DNA of 64,000 nucleotides from Corynebacterium hindlerae (GTDB lineage: Bacteria > Actinomycetota > Actinomycetes > Mycobacteriales > Mycobacteriaceae). How positions within the stretch are numbered: position 1 is the first letter of the stretch; the number at the start of each line of letters is the position of its first letter. Below the pieces are notes generated by a model, which was not told the origin of the DNA, did not search any database, and saw nothing but the letters and a program-made list of their open reading frames with translations. Where the stretch lies: positions 2,139,069 to 2,203,068 of the forward strand of contig NZ_CP059833.1 of the NCBI RefSeq assembly GCF_014117265.1, given 5' to 3'. The position numbers and the translations under genes are program-made. Below, in pieces: positions 16,478-24,767 of this stretch.

Positions 16478-16963
16478 ATGGCACAACACAGTTACACCAT
16501 CGCCGGAAACATCGTCGCTGACCCGAAGTTTCGCCGCATCGAAGCCAACACCTTTTTCACCATGCGTGTTGCCGCGTCCCGGGCTGTGAAGCGAGACGAA
16601 GATAAATGGGACTACTACGACCAGCTGTACCTGACCGTGGAATGCTGGGGAGACCTCGCCGTCAACTGTGCAGCTAGCTTGGGGAAGGGGCTGCCGATCA
16701 TCGCCACTGGAAAGCTGGTGACACATGAGTGGCTGGATGGTAACGGTAAACAGCAGTCCCGAGTAGTGCTGCGCGCCCAGCACGTGGGGGTTGACCTTAA
16801 GTCCCATACCGTGGGGATCAAGAAGGTATCTGAGGTGGACGTAACTCCAGCTGAGGACGTCACCCCTGCTGACGGCCCGGTGGACAACGTCGGAGAAGAG
16901 GAAGGCAACGATCTTGTCTCCGCCGCCACTGGGGACTCGGGAGAGGGGGAGCCACCGTTCTAG
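16478..16963 (+). CDS. ssb: Single-stranded DNA-binding protein (paralogue)
   Basis: 161 residues from the ATG at 16478, chosen for the AAAAGGA ribosome site. An OB fold covers about 4-110 (TIAGNIVADPKFRRI, then FTMRVAASRAV and the WGDLAVNCAASLGKG block). The tail is acidic and ends GEPPF, a variant of the DDDIPF tip that binds partner proteins. This gene is not next to rpsF/rpsR as the main ssb would be, so it is probably a second Ssb used in repair or competence-like processes. Confidence 0.88.
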   Translation: MAQHSYTIAGNIVADPKFRRIEANTFFTMRVAASRAVKRDEDKWDYYDQLYLTVECWGDLAVNCAASLGKGLPIIATGKLVTHEWLDGNGKQQSRVVLRAQHVGVDLKSHTVGIKKVSEVDVTPAEDVTPADGPVDNVGEEEGNDLVSAATGDSGEGEPPF

Positions 16964-17084
16964 CGAGTCGGGGCGTCGATAAGGCGTGGTGTTGGATTGC
17001 CCCGAGTAGTCCGCGCCATGCCTTGCCCACTCATGTACCCTTTAGGGGACTAAAATTTCTGGACTCTCTACTAAAGGGGCAATC

Positions 17085-18755
17085 TTGGGCGAGTTCATCT
17101 ACACGATGAAGAATGTGCGTAAGGCGCACGGCGATAAGGTCATTCTGGATAACGTCACCATGGCGTTCTACCCGGGCGCCAAGATCGGTGTCGTGGGCCC
17201 GAACGGCGCTGGTAAGTCGTCGATCCTGAAGATCATGGCGGGCATTGACCAGCCATCCAACGGTGAAGCATTCCTGGACCCAGGTGCCACCGTGGGCATC
17301 CTGCTGCAGGAGCCGCCACTGAACGAAGAAAAGACCGTTCGCGAGAACGTGGAAGAAGGCTTGGGTGAGATCTTCGAGAAGAAGCAGCGCTTCGAGCAGA
17401 TCGCCGAAGAAATGGCGACCAACTACACCGACGAGCTCATGGAAGAAATGGGCAAGTTGCAGGAGGAGCTCGACGCAGCTGACGCATGGGAGATCGACTC
17501 CAAGATCGAACAGGCCATGGAAGCACTGCGCTGCCCACCGTCTGACGAACCAGTCACCCACCTGTCCGGTGGTGAACGGCGTCGTGTAGCGCTGGCGAAG
17601 CTGCTGCTGTCCGAACCAGACTTGCTGCTTCTCGACGAGCCGACCAACCACCTGGACGCTGAGTCGGTGCTGTGGCTGGAAAAACACCTCGCGGACTACA
17701 AGGGCGCGGTCCTGGCCGTCACCCACGACCGTTACTTCCTGGACCACGTTGCCGGCTGGATCTGTGAAGTGGACCGCGGCAAGCTGTACCCATACGAGGG
17801 CAACTACTCCACCTACCTGGAGAAGAAGGCAGAGCGCCTCGAAGTTGCTGGCAAGAAGGACCAGAAGCTGCAAAAGCGCCTGAAAGAAGAACTCGCCTGG
17901 GTTCGTTCCGGCGCGAAGGCACGTCAGGCAAAGAACAAGGCCCGTCTGGACCGCTACGAAGAAATGGTCGCCGAGGCCGAGAAGTACAAGAAGCTCGACT
18001 TCGAAGAAATCCAGATCCCAACCCCACCACGCCTGGGTAACCAGGTTGTGGAGGTGAAGAACTTGGAGAAGGGCTTTGACGGGAGCGTCCTGATTAAGGA
18101 CCTGTCGTTCACCCTGCCTCGAAATGGCATCGTGGGCGTTATCGGGCCGAACGGTGTGGGCAAGTCCACCCTGTTTAAAACCATCGTGGGGCTGGAAGAA
18201 CCTGACGCAGGCGACGTGAAAATCGGTCAGACCGTCAAGCTGTCCTACGTGGACCAGGGCCGCGAAAACATTGATCCGGAAAAGACCGTGTGGGAAGTTG
18301 TGTCCGACGGCCTGGACTACATCATCGTCGGTCAGAACGAAATGCCATCCCGCGCCTACCTGTCCGCCTTTGGCTTCAAGGGGCCAGACCAGCAGAAGCC
18401 ATCCAAGGTCCTCTCCGGTGGTGAGCGTAACCGCCTCAACCTGGCGCTAACCCTCAAGCAGGGCGGCAACCTGATCCTCCTCGACGAGCCGACCAACGAC
18501 CTTGACGTGGAAACCCTGTCCTCTCTGGAAAACGCTCTCCAGAACTTCCCGGGCTGCGCTGTGGTCATTTCTCACGACCGTTGGTTCCTCGACCGCACCT
18601 GTACCCACATCCTCGCGTGGGAAGGTAACGTCGCCGAAGGCCAGTGGTTCTGGTTCGAAGGAAACTTCGAAGACTACGAGAAGAACAAGGTGGAACGCCT
18701 CGGAGCGGAAGCCGCCCGGCCATCCCGCGTGACTCACCGCAAGCTGACTCGCTAA
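17085..18755 (+). CDS. ettA: Energy-dependent translational throttle protein EttA (ABC-F)
   Basis: 556 residues, TTG start. Two ABC modules: Walker A GPNGAGKSS near 40 and GPNGVGKST near 355, signatures LSGGERRR and LSGGERNR, and Walker B LLLLDEPTNHLD and LILLDEPTNDLD. The Arm insert in the first module marks EttA. It binds the ribosomal E site and couples elongation to the ATP/ADP ratio. A strong terminator follows. The order ettA, thioesterase, hypothetical, glbO is shared with M. tuberculosis Rv2477c-Rv2470. Confidence 0.95.
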   Translation: MGEFIYTMKNVRKAHGDKVILDNVTMAFYPGAKIGVVGPNGAGKSSILKIMAGIDQPSNGEAFLDPGATVGILLQEPPLNEEKTVRENVEEGLGEIFEKKQRFEQIAEEMATNYTDELMEEMGKLQEELDAADAWEIDSKIEQAMEALRCPPSDEPVTHLSGGERRRVALAKLLLSEPDLLLLDEPTNHLDAESVLWLEKHLADYKGAVLAVTHDRYFLDHVAGWICEVDRGKLYPYEGNYSTYLEKKAERLEVAGKKDQKLQKRLKEELAWVRSGAKARQAKNKARLDRYEEMVAEAEKYKKLDFEEIQIPTPPRLGNQVVEVKNLEKGFDGSVLIKDLSFTLPRNGIVGVIGPNGVGKSTLFKTIVGLEEPDAGDVKIGQTVKLSYVDQGRENIDPEKTVWEVVSDGLDYIIVGQNEMPSRAYLSAFGFKGPDQQKPSKVLSGGERNRLNLALTLKQGGNLILLDEPTNDLDVETLSSLENALQNFPGCAVVISHDRWFLDRTCTHILAWEGNVAEGQWFWFEGNFEDYEKNKVERLGAEAARPSRVTHRKLTR

Positions 18756-18767
18756 GAGCACTAGCCA

Positions 18768-18794
18768 ATAGCCCCGTTAGCGGGGCTATTTTTG
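18768..18794 (+). terminator. Intrinsic terminator of ettA
   Basis: Stem ATAGCCCC/GGGGCTAT with a short GTTA loop followed by TTTTTG. Confidence 0.88.
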
Positions 18795-18947
18795 TATTCG
18801 GAACTTTAAAGAAGGGACATTACCAAGCAGTTTTACCCGCTGTCGCCTTAGTGGCGGCCTGATAGTGTGTGTGGCAGTGACACTGCTATTAAGATGGCTG
18901 TGTCGCAGTATCATCGCCTAAGCAGGCGCTGGAATCGAGGAGGATCT

Positions 18948-19436
18948 ATGACCGACGCGCAGGGAAATCGGCTGCTTTCTGGCCCCGTGCACACGACGAA
19001 GATTCCGGTACGATGGGGCGATTTTGATCGTTTTGGGCACATCAACAACGCTTCTTACATTGAGATTGCGCAGGAAGCACGTGCGGTTTTCGCGATGGAG
19101 GAGTTTGTTGAGCGCGGTCACGCTATGCCCGCAGCTTTTGTGCGTTCGATGAAGATCGATTACTTGAGTGCAATCATGCCGGACACGATGGAAGTGATGG
19201 TTGAGACTCAGGTTGTTCGGATCGGCCGTACGTCGTTCACCACGGTGCAGCAGCTGAAGGACCGCCATGGCTCGTTGGCGTGCGTGGTGGAGTGTGTGCA
19301 GATCACTGTGGATCTTAAGACGGGCAAACCTCGTCCCATTGAGGATTTTGAGCGCAAGGTTCTCGCTAGCGTGTCTACGCCGGAGGCCGCCCTCGGGTCC
19401 GGCGAAAATGAAGAAAACGAAGACGGCGAAGATTAG
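18948..19436 (+). CDS. Acyl-CoA thioesterase, hot-dog fold (4HBT)
   Basis: 162 residues from the ATG at 18948, preceded by GAGGAGGA. The motif VRWGDFDRFGHINNASYIEIAQEAR at about 21-45 is the 4-hydroxybenzoyl-CoA thioesterase type active site (Asp and Asn/His), though the substrate is unknown. Orthologue of M. tuberculosis Rv2475c by neighbourhood. The C-terminus is acidic (GENEENEDGED). The next gene starts two bases after its stop. Confidence 0.82.
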   Translation: MTDAQGNRLLSGPVHTTKIPVRWGDFDRFGHINNASYIEIAQEARAVFAMEEFVERGHAMPAAFVRSMKIDYLSAIMPDTMEVMVETQVVRIGRTSFTTVQQLKDRHGSLACVVECVQITVDLKTGKPRPIEDFERKVLASVSTPEAALGSGENEENEDGED

Positions 19437-19438
19437 GG

Positions 19439-20044
19439 ATGCTGCCTGCTTTTAAGGTGTCGCAGGGCGAGCGCGGGCTGCGTTCGCTGTTGCAACGCGC
19501 GGTGGCTCTGGATGCGCGTGCGCTCGTGAGGGTGCAACCGCTTGCGGGCGGTGCGCTTGATGTCTTTGTTACTACCCCTTTTGAGGTGCTGGCTTCGCGC
19601 CGGGTGTTGGGGGAGGTCAGTGGCGATGCGGTGTTCTTAGCGCAGCAGCTTATCGACGGCCAACTCTCCCCGAGCCCCGTTGCGGCGTGGCCGGGAGCTT
19701 TGCCACCGGCAACCGGTTTTGTGGAACTGGACGTACTACCGGTAGATGTAGTGCACGAGTTGGCGGAACAGGGCCGGGCGTTGGCACGTCAGTTCTCTGG
19801 GCCACTTGGCCCGCCGAAGTCGCTACTCGATCAGCGGGTGTTGCGTGTCGAGGGCGACGGCGGGATCGCCGAGGTATCGATGCGGGCGATTTTCACCTGT
19901 ACTTCTTTGGGGCTTATCCCCGGTATTGCGACTCACCCTGACCTGCCGCGGCATTTGCGGGTCGCGAGTAAGGGCCGGTGGGTGCGTATCGACGCACCGT
20001 TTGGCTCGGTCTACGAGTCCCGCGGGATTAACCTGCTGGTTTAG
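19439..20044 (+). CDS. Conserved actinobacterial hypothetical protein (Rv2474c-like by synteny)
   Basis: 201 residues, no membrane segment or signal peptide. The sequence is rich in Val/Leu/Ala with conserved-looking blocks VRVQPLAGGALDVFVTTPFEVLASRRV, PATGFVELDVLPVDVV and QFSGPLGPPKSLLDQ. I do not recognise an enzyme motif. It starts two bases after the thioesterase stop, so they form one transcript. Its stop shares four bases with that of glbO on the other strand. Confidence 0.72.
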   Translation: MLPAFKVSQGERGLRSLLQRAVALDARALVRVQPLAGGALDVFVTTPFEVLASRRVLGEVSGDAVFLAQQLIDGQLSPSPVAAWPGALPPATGFVELDVLPVDVVHELAEQGRALARQFSGPLGPPKSLLDQRVLRVEGDGGIAEVSMRAIFTCTSLGLIPGIATHPDLPRHLRVASKGRWVRIDAPFGSVYESRGINLLV

Positions 20045-20421
20045 TCCGCCCTGTTAATCAGCATGTCGGCAACGCGCACCATGTGATCCCACATGGCGGC
20101 GCGGTGCTCGTCGCTGAGGTCTGATTCTGGGATGGTATCGAGGGACGCCTGCATGATCTCCAGCCACCGCTTCGCCTCTGCCACACCGATGGGGAATCGG
20201 TTGTGGCGCATACGTAGCCGCGGGTGGCCGCGCTGCTCCGAGAAGGTCTGGGGGCCGCCCCAGTATTGGGCAAGGAACCAGCGGAGCCGGTCCTCGGCGC
20301 CCTCCCAATCATCGTCCGGGTACATGGGGCCGATGAGGTCGTCGGCCCGCATGCGCTGGTAGAACTCGTGGACGATTCTGTTGAAGGTGGCTTCGCCACC
20401 CACGGCATCATAGAAGGTCAT
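20041..20421 (-). CDS. glbO: Truncated haemoglobin, group II (trHbO)
   Basis: 126 residues from the ATG at 20421, which overlaps the MscS stop (ATGA). Globin landmarks: Tyr21 (B10), Tyr34 (CD1), proximal His73 in RMRHNRFPIG and Trp86 (G8), all typical of group II. It binds oxygen tightly and is linked to respiration at low oxygen and to peroxide or NO handling in mycobacteria. The longer upstream frame lies inside mscS and is not used. Confidence 0.93.
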   Translation of the reverse strand: MTFYDAVGGEATFNRIVHEFYQRMRADDLIGPMYPDDDWEGAEDRLRWFLAQYWGGPQTFSEQRGHPRLRMRHNRFPIGVAEAKRWLEIMQASLDTIPESDLSDEHRAAMWDHMVRVADMLINRAD

Positions 20422-21344
20422 GTGCGGTCTTTCAGTTGCGGAAGATAGTGGTAGGGCGGTTTGATTCCCGCTGCGCTGAGGGCTGGGACAATGCGGGCGA
20501 GCATTTCGCGCTGCACGGACCATTGCATTCCTGGTTTCGTTTTTACTCGCACTCGGACAGTCATGTGGTCAAACTTTATCGCGTTCACTCCATCGACCAC
20601 CGGGGAGTCGAGGATGTCCGTTGCCAAATCGGCTTCCTCAGCCGCTGCGGTGGCGGCCTTAAGGATGGTTTCCTTCGCTACGGCGACATCGTTGTCGAGG
20701 GCAAGGGGTACGTCGATACGCGCTACGGCGTAGCCCTGGCTGAAGTTACCGATGCGCAGGATCTCACCGTTTCGCACGAACCACACCGTGCCGTCGATGT
20801 CGCGTAGCGTGGTGAGCCGAAGACTGACATCTTCCACGGTGCCGGTAAGCTCGCCGACATCGATCGTGTCGCCTACGCCATACTGATCTTCGACCAGCAT
20901 GAAGATTCCGGAAAGGAAGTCCTTCACCAAGGATTGCGCGCCAAAGCCCAACGCCACACCGACCACACCAGCGGAGGCGATAATCGGGGCAACATTGACT
21001 CCGATTTCATCCAGAATCGCGATGATGGCCCAGAGCCACACGAATAGCGACAATGCGGAGGTCGCTACTGCTCCGAGCGTGCGGATGCGCGATTCCCGAC
21101 GCGGATCGGTGGGATCCGCTGCCGGTTTTTCTTCGGAACGCAACGGACCGAGCGTCGGCAAGCGCGGTGGCGTGTCAATGATGCGTTGCGTTAACTTGCG
21201 TACCACTCGGCGCAGCGCCCAGTTGGCCACCAGGGCCAACACCAAGATGAACGCAATCTGGATAGGGCGGTCTACTAACCACAACTGGGTAGTCGGGTTA
21301 TCCCACCATGTGGATACTGACGAAATCATGTGGTTTTGCATCAC
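20418..21344 (-). CDS. Small-conductance mechanosensitive channel family protein
   Basis: 308 residues. Membrane segments lie at about 25-45, 95-120 and 125-150; the pore helix and beta domain contain GVVGVALGFGAQSLVKDFLSG and EDQYGVGDTIDVGELTGTVEDVSLRLTTLRD, typical of MscS. The channel opens under membrane tension, releasing solutes, and in Corynebacterium a homologue exports glutamate; this shorter form lacks the long C-terminal extension of C. glutamicum MscCG. Coupled to glbO. Confidence 0.9.
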   Translation of the reverse strand: MMQNHMISSVSTWWDNPTTQLWLVDRPIQIAFILVLALVANWALRRVVRKLTQRIIDTPPRLPTLGPLRSEEKPAADPTDPRRESRIRTLGAVATSALSLFVWLWAIIAILDEIGVNVAPIIASAGVVGVALGFGAQSLVKDFLSGIFMLVEDQYGVGDTIDVGELTGTVEDVSLRLTTLRDIDGTVWFVRNGEILRIGNFSQGYAVARIDVPLALDNDVAVAKETILKAATAAAEEADLATDILDSPVVDGVNAIKFDHMTVRVRVKTKPGMQWSVQREMLARIVPALSAAGIKPPYHYLPQLKDRT

Positions 21345-21362
21345 CGCACCAGGGTAGCGAAC

Positions 21363-21851
21363 TTAAGCGCATGCAGCAGTGATGACGAAGGTCATATCCA
21401 AACGCTGGGATTGGTTGCCAATCACGCGGGTTCCTTCGGCCGTGCCGGACACCGTGGTTACGCCGTCCGCGCGCGTCAACTCCACAGGGATGGCGTGATT
21501 GGTGATCTCGACGGCGTCTTCCGCATCGGAGATCGAAAGAGTTTGCACTCCTTGGCCGTCAATGATCACACTCGCAGCGTTTTTGGCGGGCATTTCGCCC
21601 AGGATGATGGTCGTGGTTTCGCCATGGGTTGCGCATACAGCGGGGGTACCCGAAGGGAGGACCTGGTAGCCGTTAAGGAAAGCAGACCCTGTGGACTGTT
21701 GACTTTGCGTCGTGTTTGCAGGTGCGACAGGTGCCGGATCTTGTTTCTCCAGGTTAGTGGCCACTTTTTCTTCGTTGGTAGCGCAGGCCGTGAGGGCGAA
21801 AAACAAGAGCGGAATCGCGGTGAGCGCGCGAAGAGGACGTGGTGTGGCCAT
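21363..21851 (-). CDS. Lipoprotein of unknown function
   Basis: About 162 residues. Signal peptide with lipobox LTAC; mature part begins ATNEEKVATNLEKQD, then a Thr/Ser/Gln-rich linker and a beta-rich domain of about 100 residues with two Cys (PAVCATHGETTT and the final ITAACA) that may pair. No family recognised. A second Met at the start of the frame (21860) is possible. It is divergent from the surface-anchored protein gene, separated by about 120 bp that hold possible zinc-type operators. Confidence 0.68.
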   Translation of the reverse strand: MATPRPLRALTAIPLLFFALTACATNEEKVATNLEKQDPAPVAPANTTQSQQSTGSAFLNGYQVLPSGTPAVCATHGETTTIILGEMPAKNAASVIIDGQGVQTLSISDAEDAVEITNHAIPVELTRADGVTTVSGTAEGTRVIGNQSQRLDMTFVITAACA

Positions 21852-21971
21852 GTCCTCCACAGTAGTCGACCAGGAAGTAGACAGAAAGTTAGTGAATGAT
21901 TTTCAGTAAGAGAAAACTTCGGTGTATCTTCTTGGTAAATAATTAAAAATATTTTCAAGAAAGAGTCAGCC

Positions 21972-24626
21972 GTGAAGAAATTGCAGAGGGTTGTGGGTGT
22001 GCTCCTGGCGGGGTCCCTATGTCTCAATCCACACATCGCAGTGGCGGGGCCCAATGATGACAAGTCCATCGCTACCGAGGAACACGTAGATTCGCCCAAA
22101 ATTTTCTGGGAAGGCGACAGCTTCCTCCTCAAGTCGGAAAGCTCCCAAGGGCTAAAGCCCATCGAGGAAACCGCTAACTGGATTGGGAAAGGCGACACCA
22201 GTAAGAAACAGCAGTATGTGTGGCAAGTGGGAGATGACCCGCGCCTGGAGTTCCTGGGCGACGAAGGCGACCTGCTGTACTGGGCACCTGCAGCTGTGGA
22301 CAAGGGATACCCGATCTGGATCGGTTTCGGCGCCGACATTGGCATCCCCGTGGAGCAGTTCCGGGATGAATCCTTCCAACTCGATCTCATTGATTTCGAC
22401 GGCCCCGGAAAGATGGAGCTGTTTACAGCTTCTACCGAGGACTTTCCTGTCACTCGGCTGCTTTCTAGCCACGATCAGGGAAGGCGCAGCTCCTGGATCA
22501 ATCCAGGCATGCATACCCACAACGAAACCACCTTCACCCGGCCCGGCCAGTACACCGCCACCTACCGTGCCTCCGCGCGTGACCTCGAGGGAAAACTGGT
22601 TGCTTCCAAGCCACAAACCGTTGCTTGGCAGGTAGGCGGCACTCGCCCGAGTTCCGATGGGCTTGGCAATATCCGCACTGCTTACGACAAGGCCACGGAG
22701 GGAGACACCAGCAAATATTCCTTCACCATCCAGCCCCATGACAGTTCTTCCGGTGGAAAGGACGCGCAGTACCTCACCGATCTCACTTTCTCCACGGGCT
22801 CTAGTTCGGATTCAGGAACTGCGGTCTTTTACATCGACGGCTACTACCTGGCAGAAGTGCCGGTAAAAAATGGCACCGCTACCTGGCCGGAGATGATCGG
22901 CTCCCAGAGGAGCAACTTCCAGGTGGTGTACATTCCTGCGGGCAAGGGCGCCCGGTGGGTTTCTGAGCCCCTAGAATACGAGCGCACCGCAGAGGGCTTA
23001 ACGACGCAGCAGGCCGGTAACTTCCCTGAACCGGCATCCCAGGACCCTGCACCCGCATTCGACTACAGCGATAAAGAGCTCACCGATAACTCCGTCACCA
23101 TCTCCACCGAACCCTATGAGCGTGGTGAGGATATGGTCGCCATTACCGTACAGCCAGCAGATGATCGGATTTCTTTCCGAGTCCGGGGTGGATATTACGA
23201 GTCTGAGGATGCGGAATACCCAGATTGCGAAGTCAACTTCATCTCGGCTCCTGGGGAGAGGACCCAGGTGGAAACGCGGGAAGGCTGCACAAGCCCTGGG
23301 ATGGTGCTGCGCCTAGAACTCACCCCGGATGCCACCACCATCGCGCAGCGCAGCAACTTCAGCATGGTTGTTCCAGAATCAGGTGAAGTGTCGGGTGAAA
23401 CAAAATGGGCTAAATCACAGGGCGCGGAAAGCGACCCCGATCCGGTAACTTCAGCGCCGGCCACGCCTACCTCTGCTGTTCCTGAGCCGAAAGAAACCGC
23501 TTCGCCAACTGCTGCGCCCGCTTCGCCAACTGCTGCGCCCGCAGAGCCTGCCGTCCCCGGGAAAAACGAGCCAACCAAGACAGCGGAGCCTCAGCCGGAT
23601 CCTAAGAAACCAGCACAGAAATGCGAGAAGCTTCGCATTGACGACGGCCACGTCGACCTAGGCCCCGTCATGCTGAACGACAAGCTGACATTTGCACTGG
23701 GGGATGATTCCGGAATCCACTTTAAAGGGCATGCCACCCACGACGTGTCGAATGTTGCGCTGGTGGTCAAGCCACATGCTCGTCAGGAAATCGGTAAGAA
23801 AGGCATCACAGTAGAAAAATTCCCCTTCTTGAAGGGAACCGGTGACCATGTGTGGGCGCTATCCCAGTCTCAAAAGCAAGGACTGATTTGGCCCGGGTTC
23901 TCCTCTGAACACGTTCCTGGTTTGGAAAAAGGCACTCAGGTGACCTTTGAGATTCAACCACTGGAAGCGCCCAAGGACGGTCAGTGGTGGGCGTTTCTTA
24001 CCGACAACTTCGGAACTAAAGTCCAGGAGATGCTGGCCAGCTCCGACGGCCCCGCGTCCTTCAAACGGGACGGTCGCGTACACATGCACAACTATTGGAT
24101 GTTCACTAAGCCGGGAATCTATCGCATGAAGATGCGTACCCTTATCGGCTCAGATCAAGCAACTGAATGGAACACGGTGACTTTCCACGTCCTGGATAAA
24201 GGGCAAACGGAAATTGCCGACGACGAATGCGCTCCCGAAAGCAATCCGAGCGTACCGGGGGCTCCGAGCTTACCGGGGGCTCCAGGCGGCAAGGATACCT
24301 CCAAAGGAAATTCGGACCTGCTCACTGCTGGCCTGGTTACCGCTGGCGTGGTCGCAGCTGCCAAAGTAGTCAAGGATCTGAAAAACGCTGCGGCACCCCA
24401 GAAGGAAGGGGGAAGCAGCCAGTCTGCAGTGGCCCAGGGCGGAACTAAATCACAAGCGTCACACACAGGAGCGCAGCAAACTGCTGGCACCAATGCTGCC
24501 CCAGCACAACCCGGCAAAAAGATGCTTGCTTCCACAGGTGCCAACGTGATGATTCTGATTGGTCTTGCGATGTGGTTGGCCGGTATGGGGTTTGCGTTCC
24601 TGTCGCTGCGTAGGCTGCGTGGATAG
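21972..24626 (+). CDS. Sortase-anchored surface protein with two choice-of-anchor M domains
   Basis: 884 residues, GTG start. Signal peptide to about residue 26; domain 1 (about 35-225) and domain 2 (about 555-750) share the anchor-M pattern HVD...F...W, GMHTHNETTFTRPG and VHMHNYWMFTKPG with repeated His; between them lie beta-rich regions and a Pro/Ala/Thr stalk with a tandem repeat at 23498-23539. The C-terminus has LASTG (852-856), a hydrophobic segment and RRLRG, a variant LPxTG sorting signal. In relatives this domain is linked to metal-ABC transporters, but no transporter lies adjacent here. Confidence 0.87.
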   Translation: MKKLQRVVGVLLAGSLCLNPHIAVAGPNDDKSIATEEHVDSPKIFWEGDSFLLKSESSQGLKPIEETANWIGKGDTSKKQQYVWQVGDDPRLEFLGDEGDLLYWAPAAVDKGYPIWIGFGADIGIPVEQFRDESFQLDLIDFDGPGKMELFTASTEDFPVTRLLSSHDQGRRSSWINPGMHTHNETTFTRPGQYTATYRASARDLEGKLVASKPQTVAWQVGGTRPSSDGLGNIRTAYDKATEGDTSKYSFTIQPHDSSSGGKDAQYLTDLTFSTGSSSDSGTAVFYIDGYYLAEVPVKNGTATWPEMIGSQRSNFQVVYIPAGKGARWVSEPLEYERTAEGLTTQQAGNFPEPASQDPAPAFDYSDKELTDNSVTISTEPYERGEDMVAITVQPADDRISFRVRGGYYESEDAEYPDCEVNFISAPGERTQVETREGCTSPGMVLRLELTPDATTIAQRSNFSMVVPESGEVSGETKWAKSQGAESDPDPVTSAPATPTSAVPEPKETASPTAAPASPTAAPAEPAVPGKNEPTKTAEPQPDPKKPAQKCEKLRIDDGHVDLGPVMLNDKLTFALGDDSGIHFKGHATHDVSNVALVVKPHARQEIGKKGITVEKFPFLKGTGDHVWALSQSQKQGLIWPGFSSEHVPGLEKGTQVTFEIQPLEAPKDGQWWAFLTDNFGTKVQEMLASSDGPASFKRDGRVHMHNYWMFTKPGIYRMKMRTLIGSDQATEWNTVTFHVLDKGQTEIADDECAPESNPSVPGAPSLPGAPGGKDTSKGNSDLLTAGLVTAGVVAAAKVVKDLKNAAAPQKEGGSSQSAVAQGGTKSQASHTGAQQTAGTNAAPAQPGKKMLASTGANVMILIGLAMWLAGMGFAFLSLRRLRG

Positions 24627-24645
24627 CGATTTGTTTTTCGTTTCC

Positions 24646-24729
24646 AATCCCTTCGCCTTTGGCATCGATTTTCCTGGGAGTTTGTGTCGGGAAGGCGAAG
24701 GGATTTGTCCCGCAGCAACAATCCCTATC
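24646..24729 (+). terminator. Long hairpin with an alternative partner downstream of the surface protein
   Basis: AATCCCTTCGCCTT (24646-24659) pairs perfectly with AAGGCGAAGGGATT (24692-24705), followed by a T-rich base run. A further AATCCCTATCGCG (24720-24732) could pair with the same central arm. The region 24698-24729 repeats the two ends of the element at 13847-13953. Terminator function is probable. Confidence 0.6.
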
Positions 24730-24767
24730 GCGTTACCACAACAGCACGTGCCTCACCCAAAAAATAT

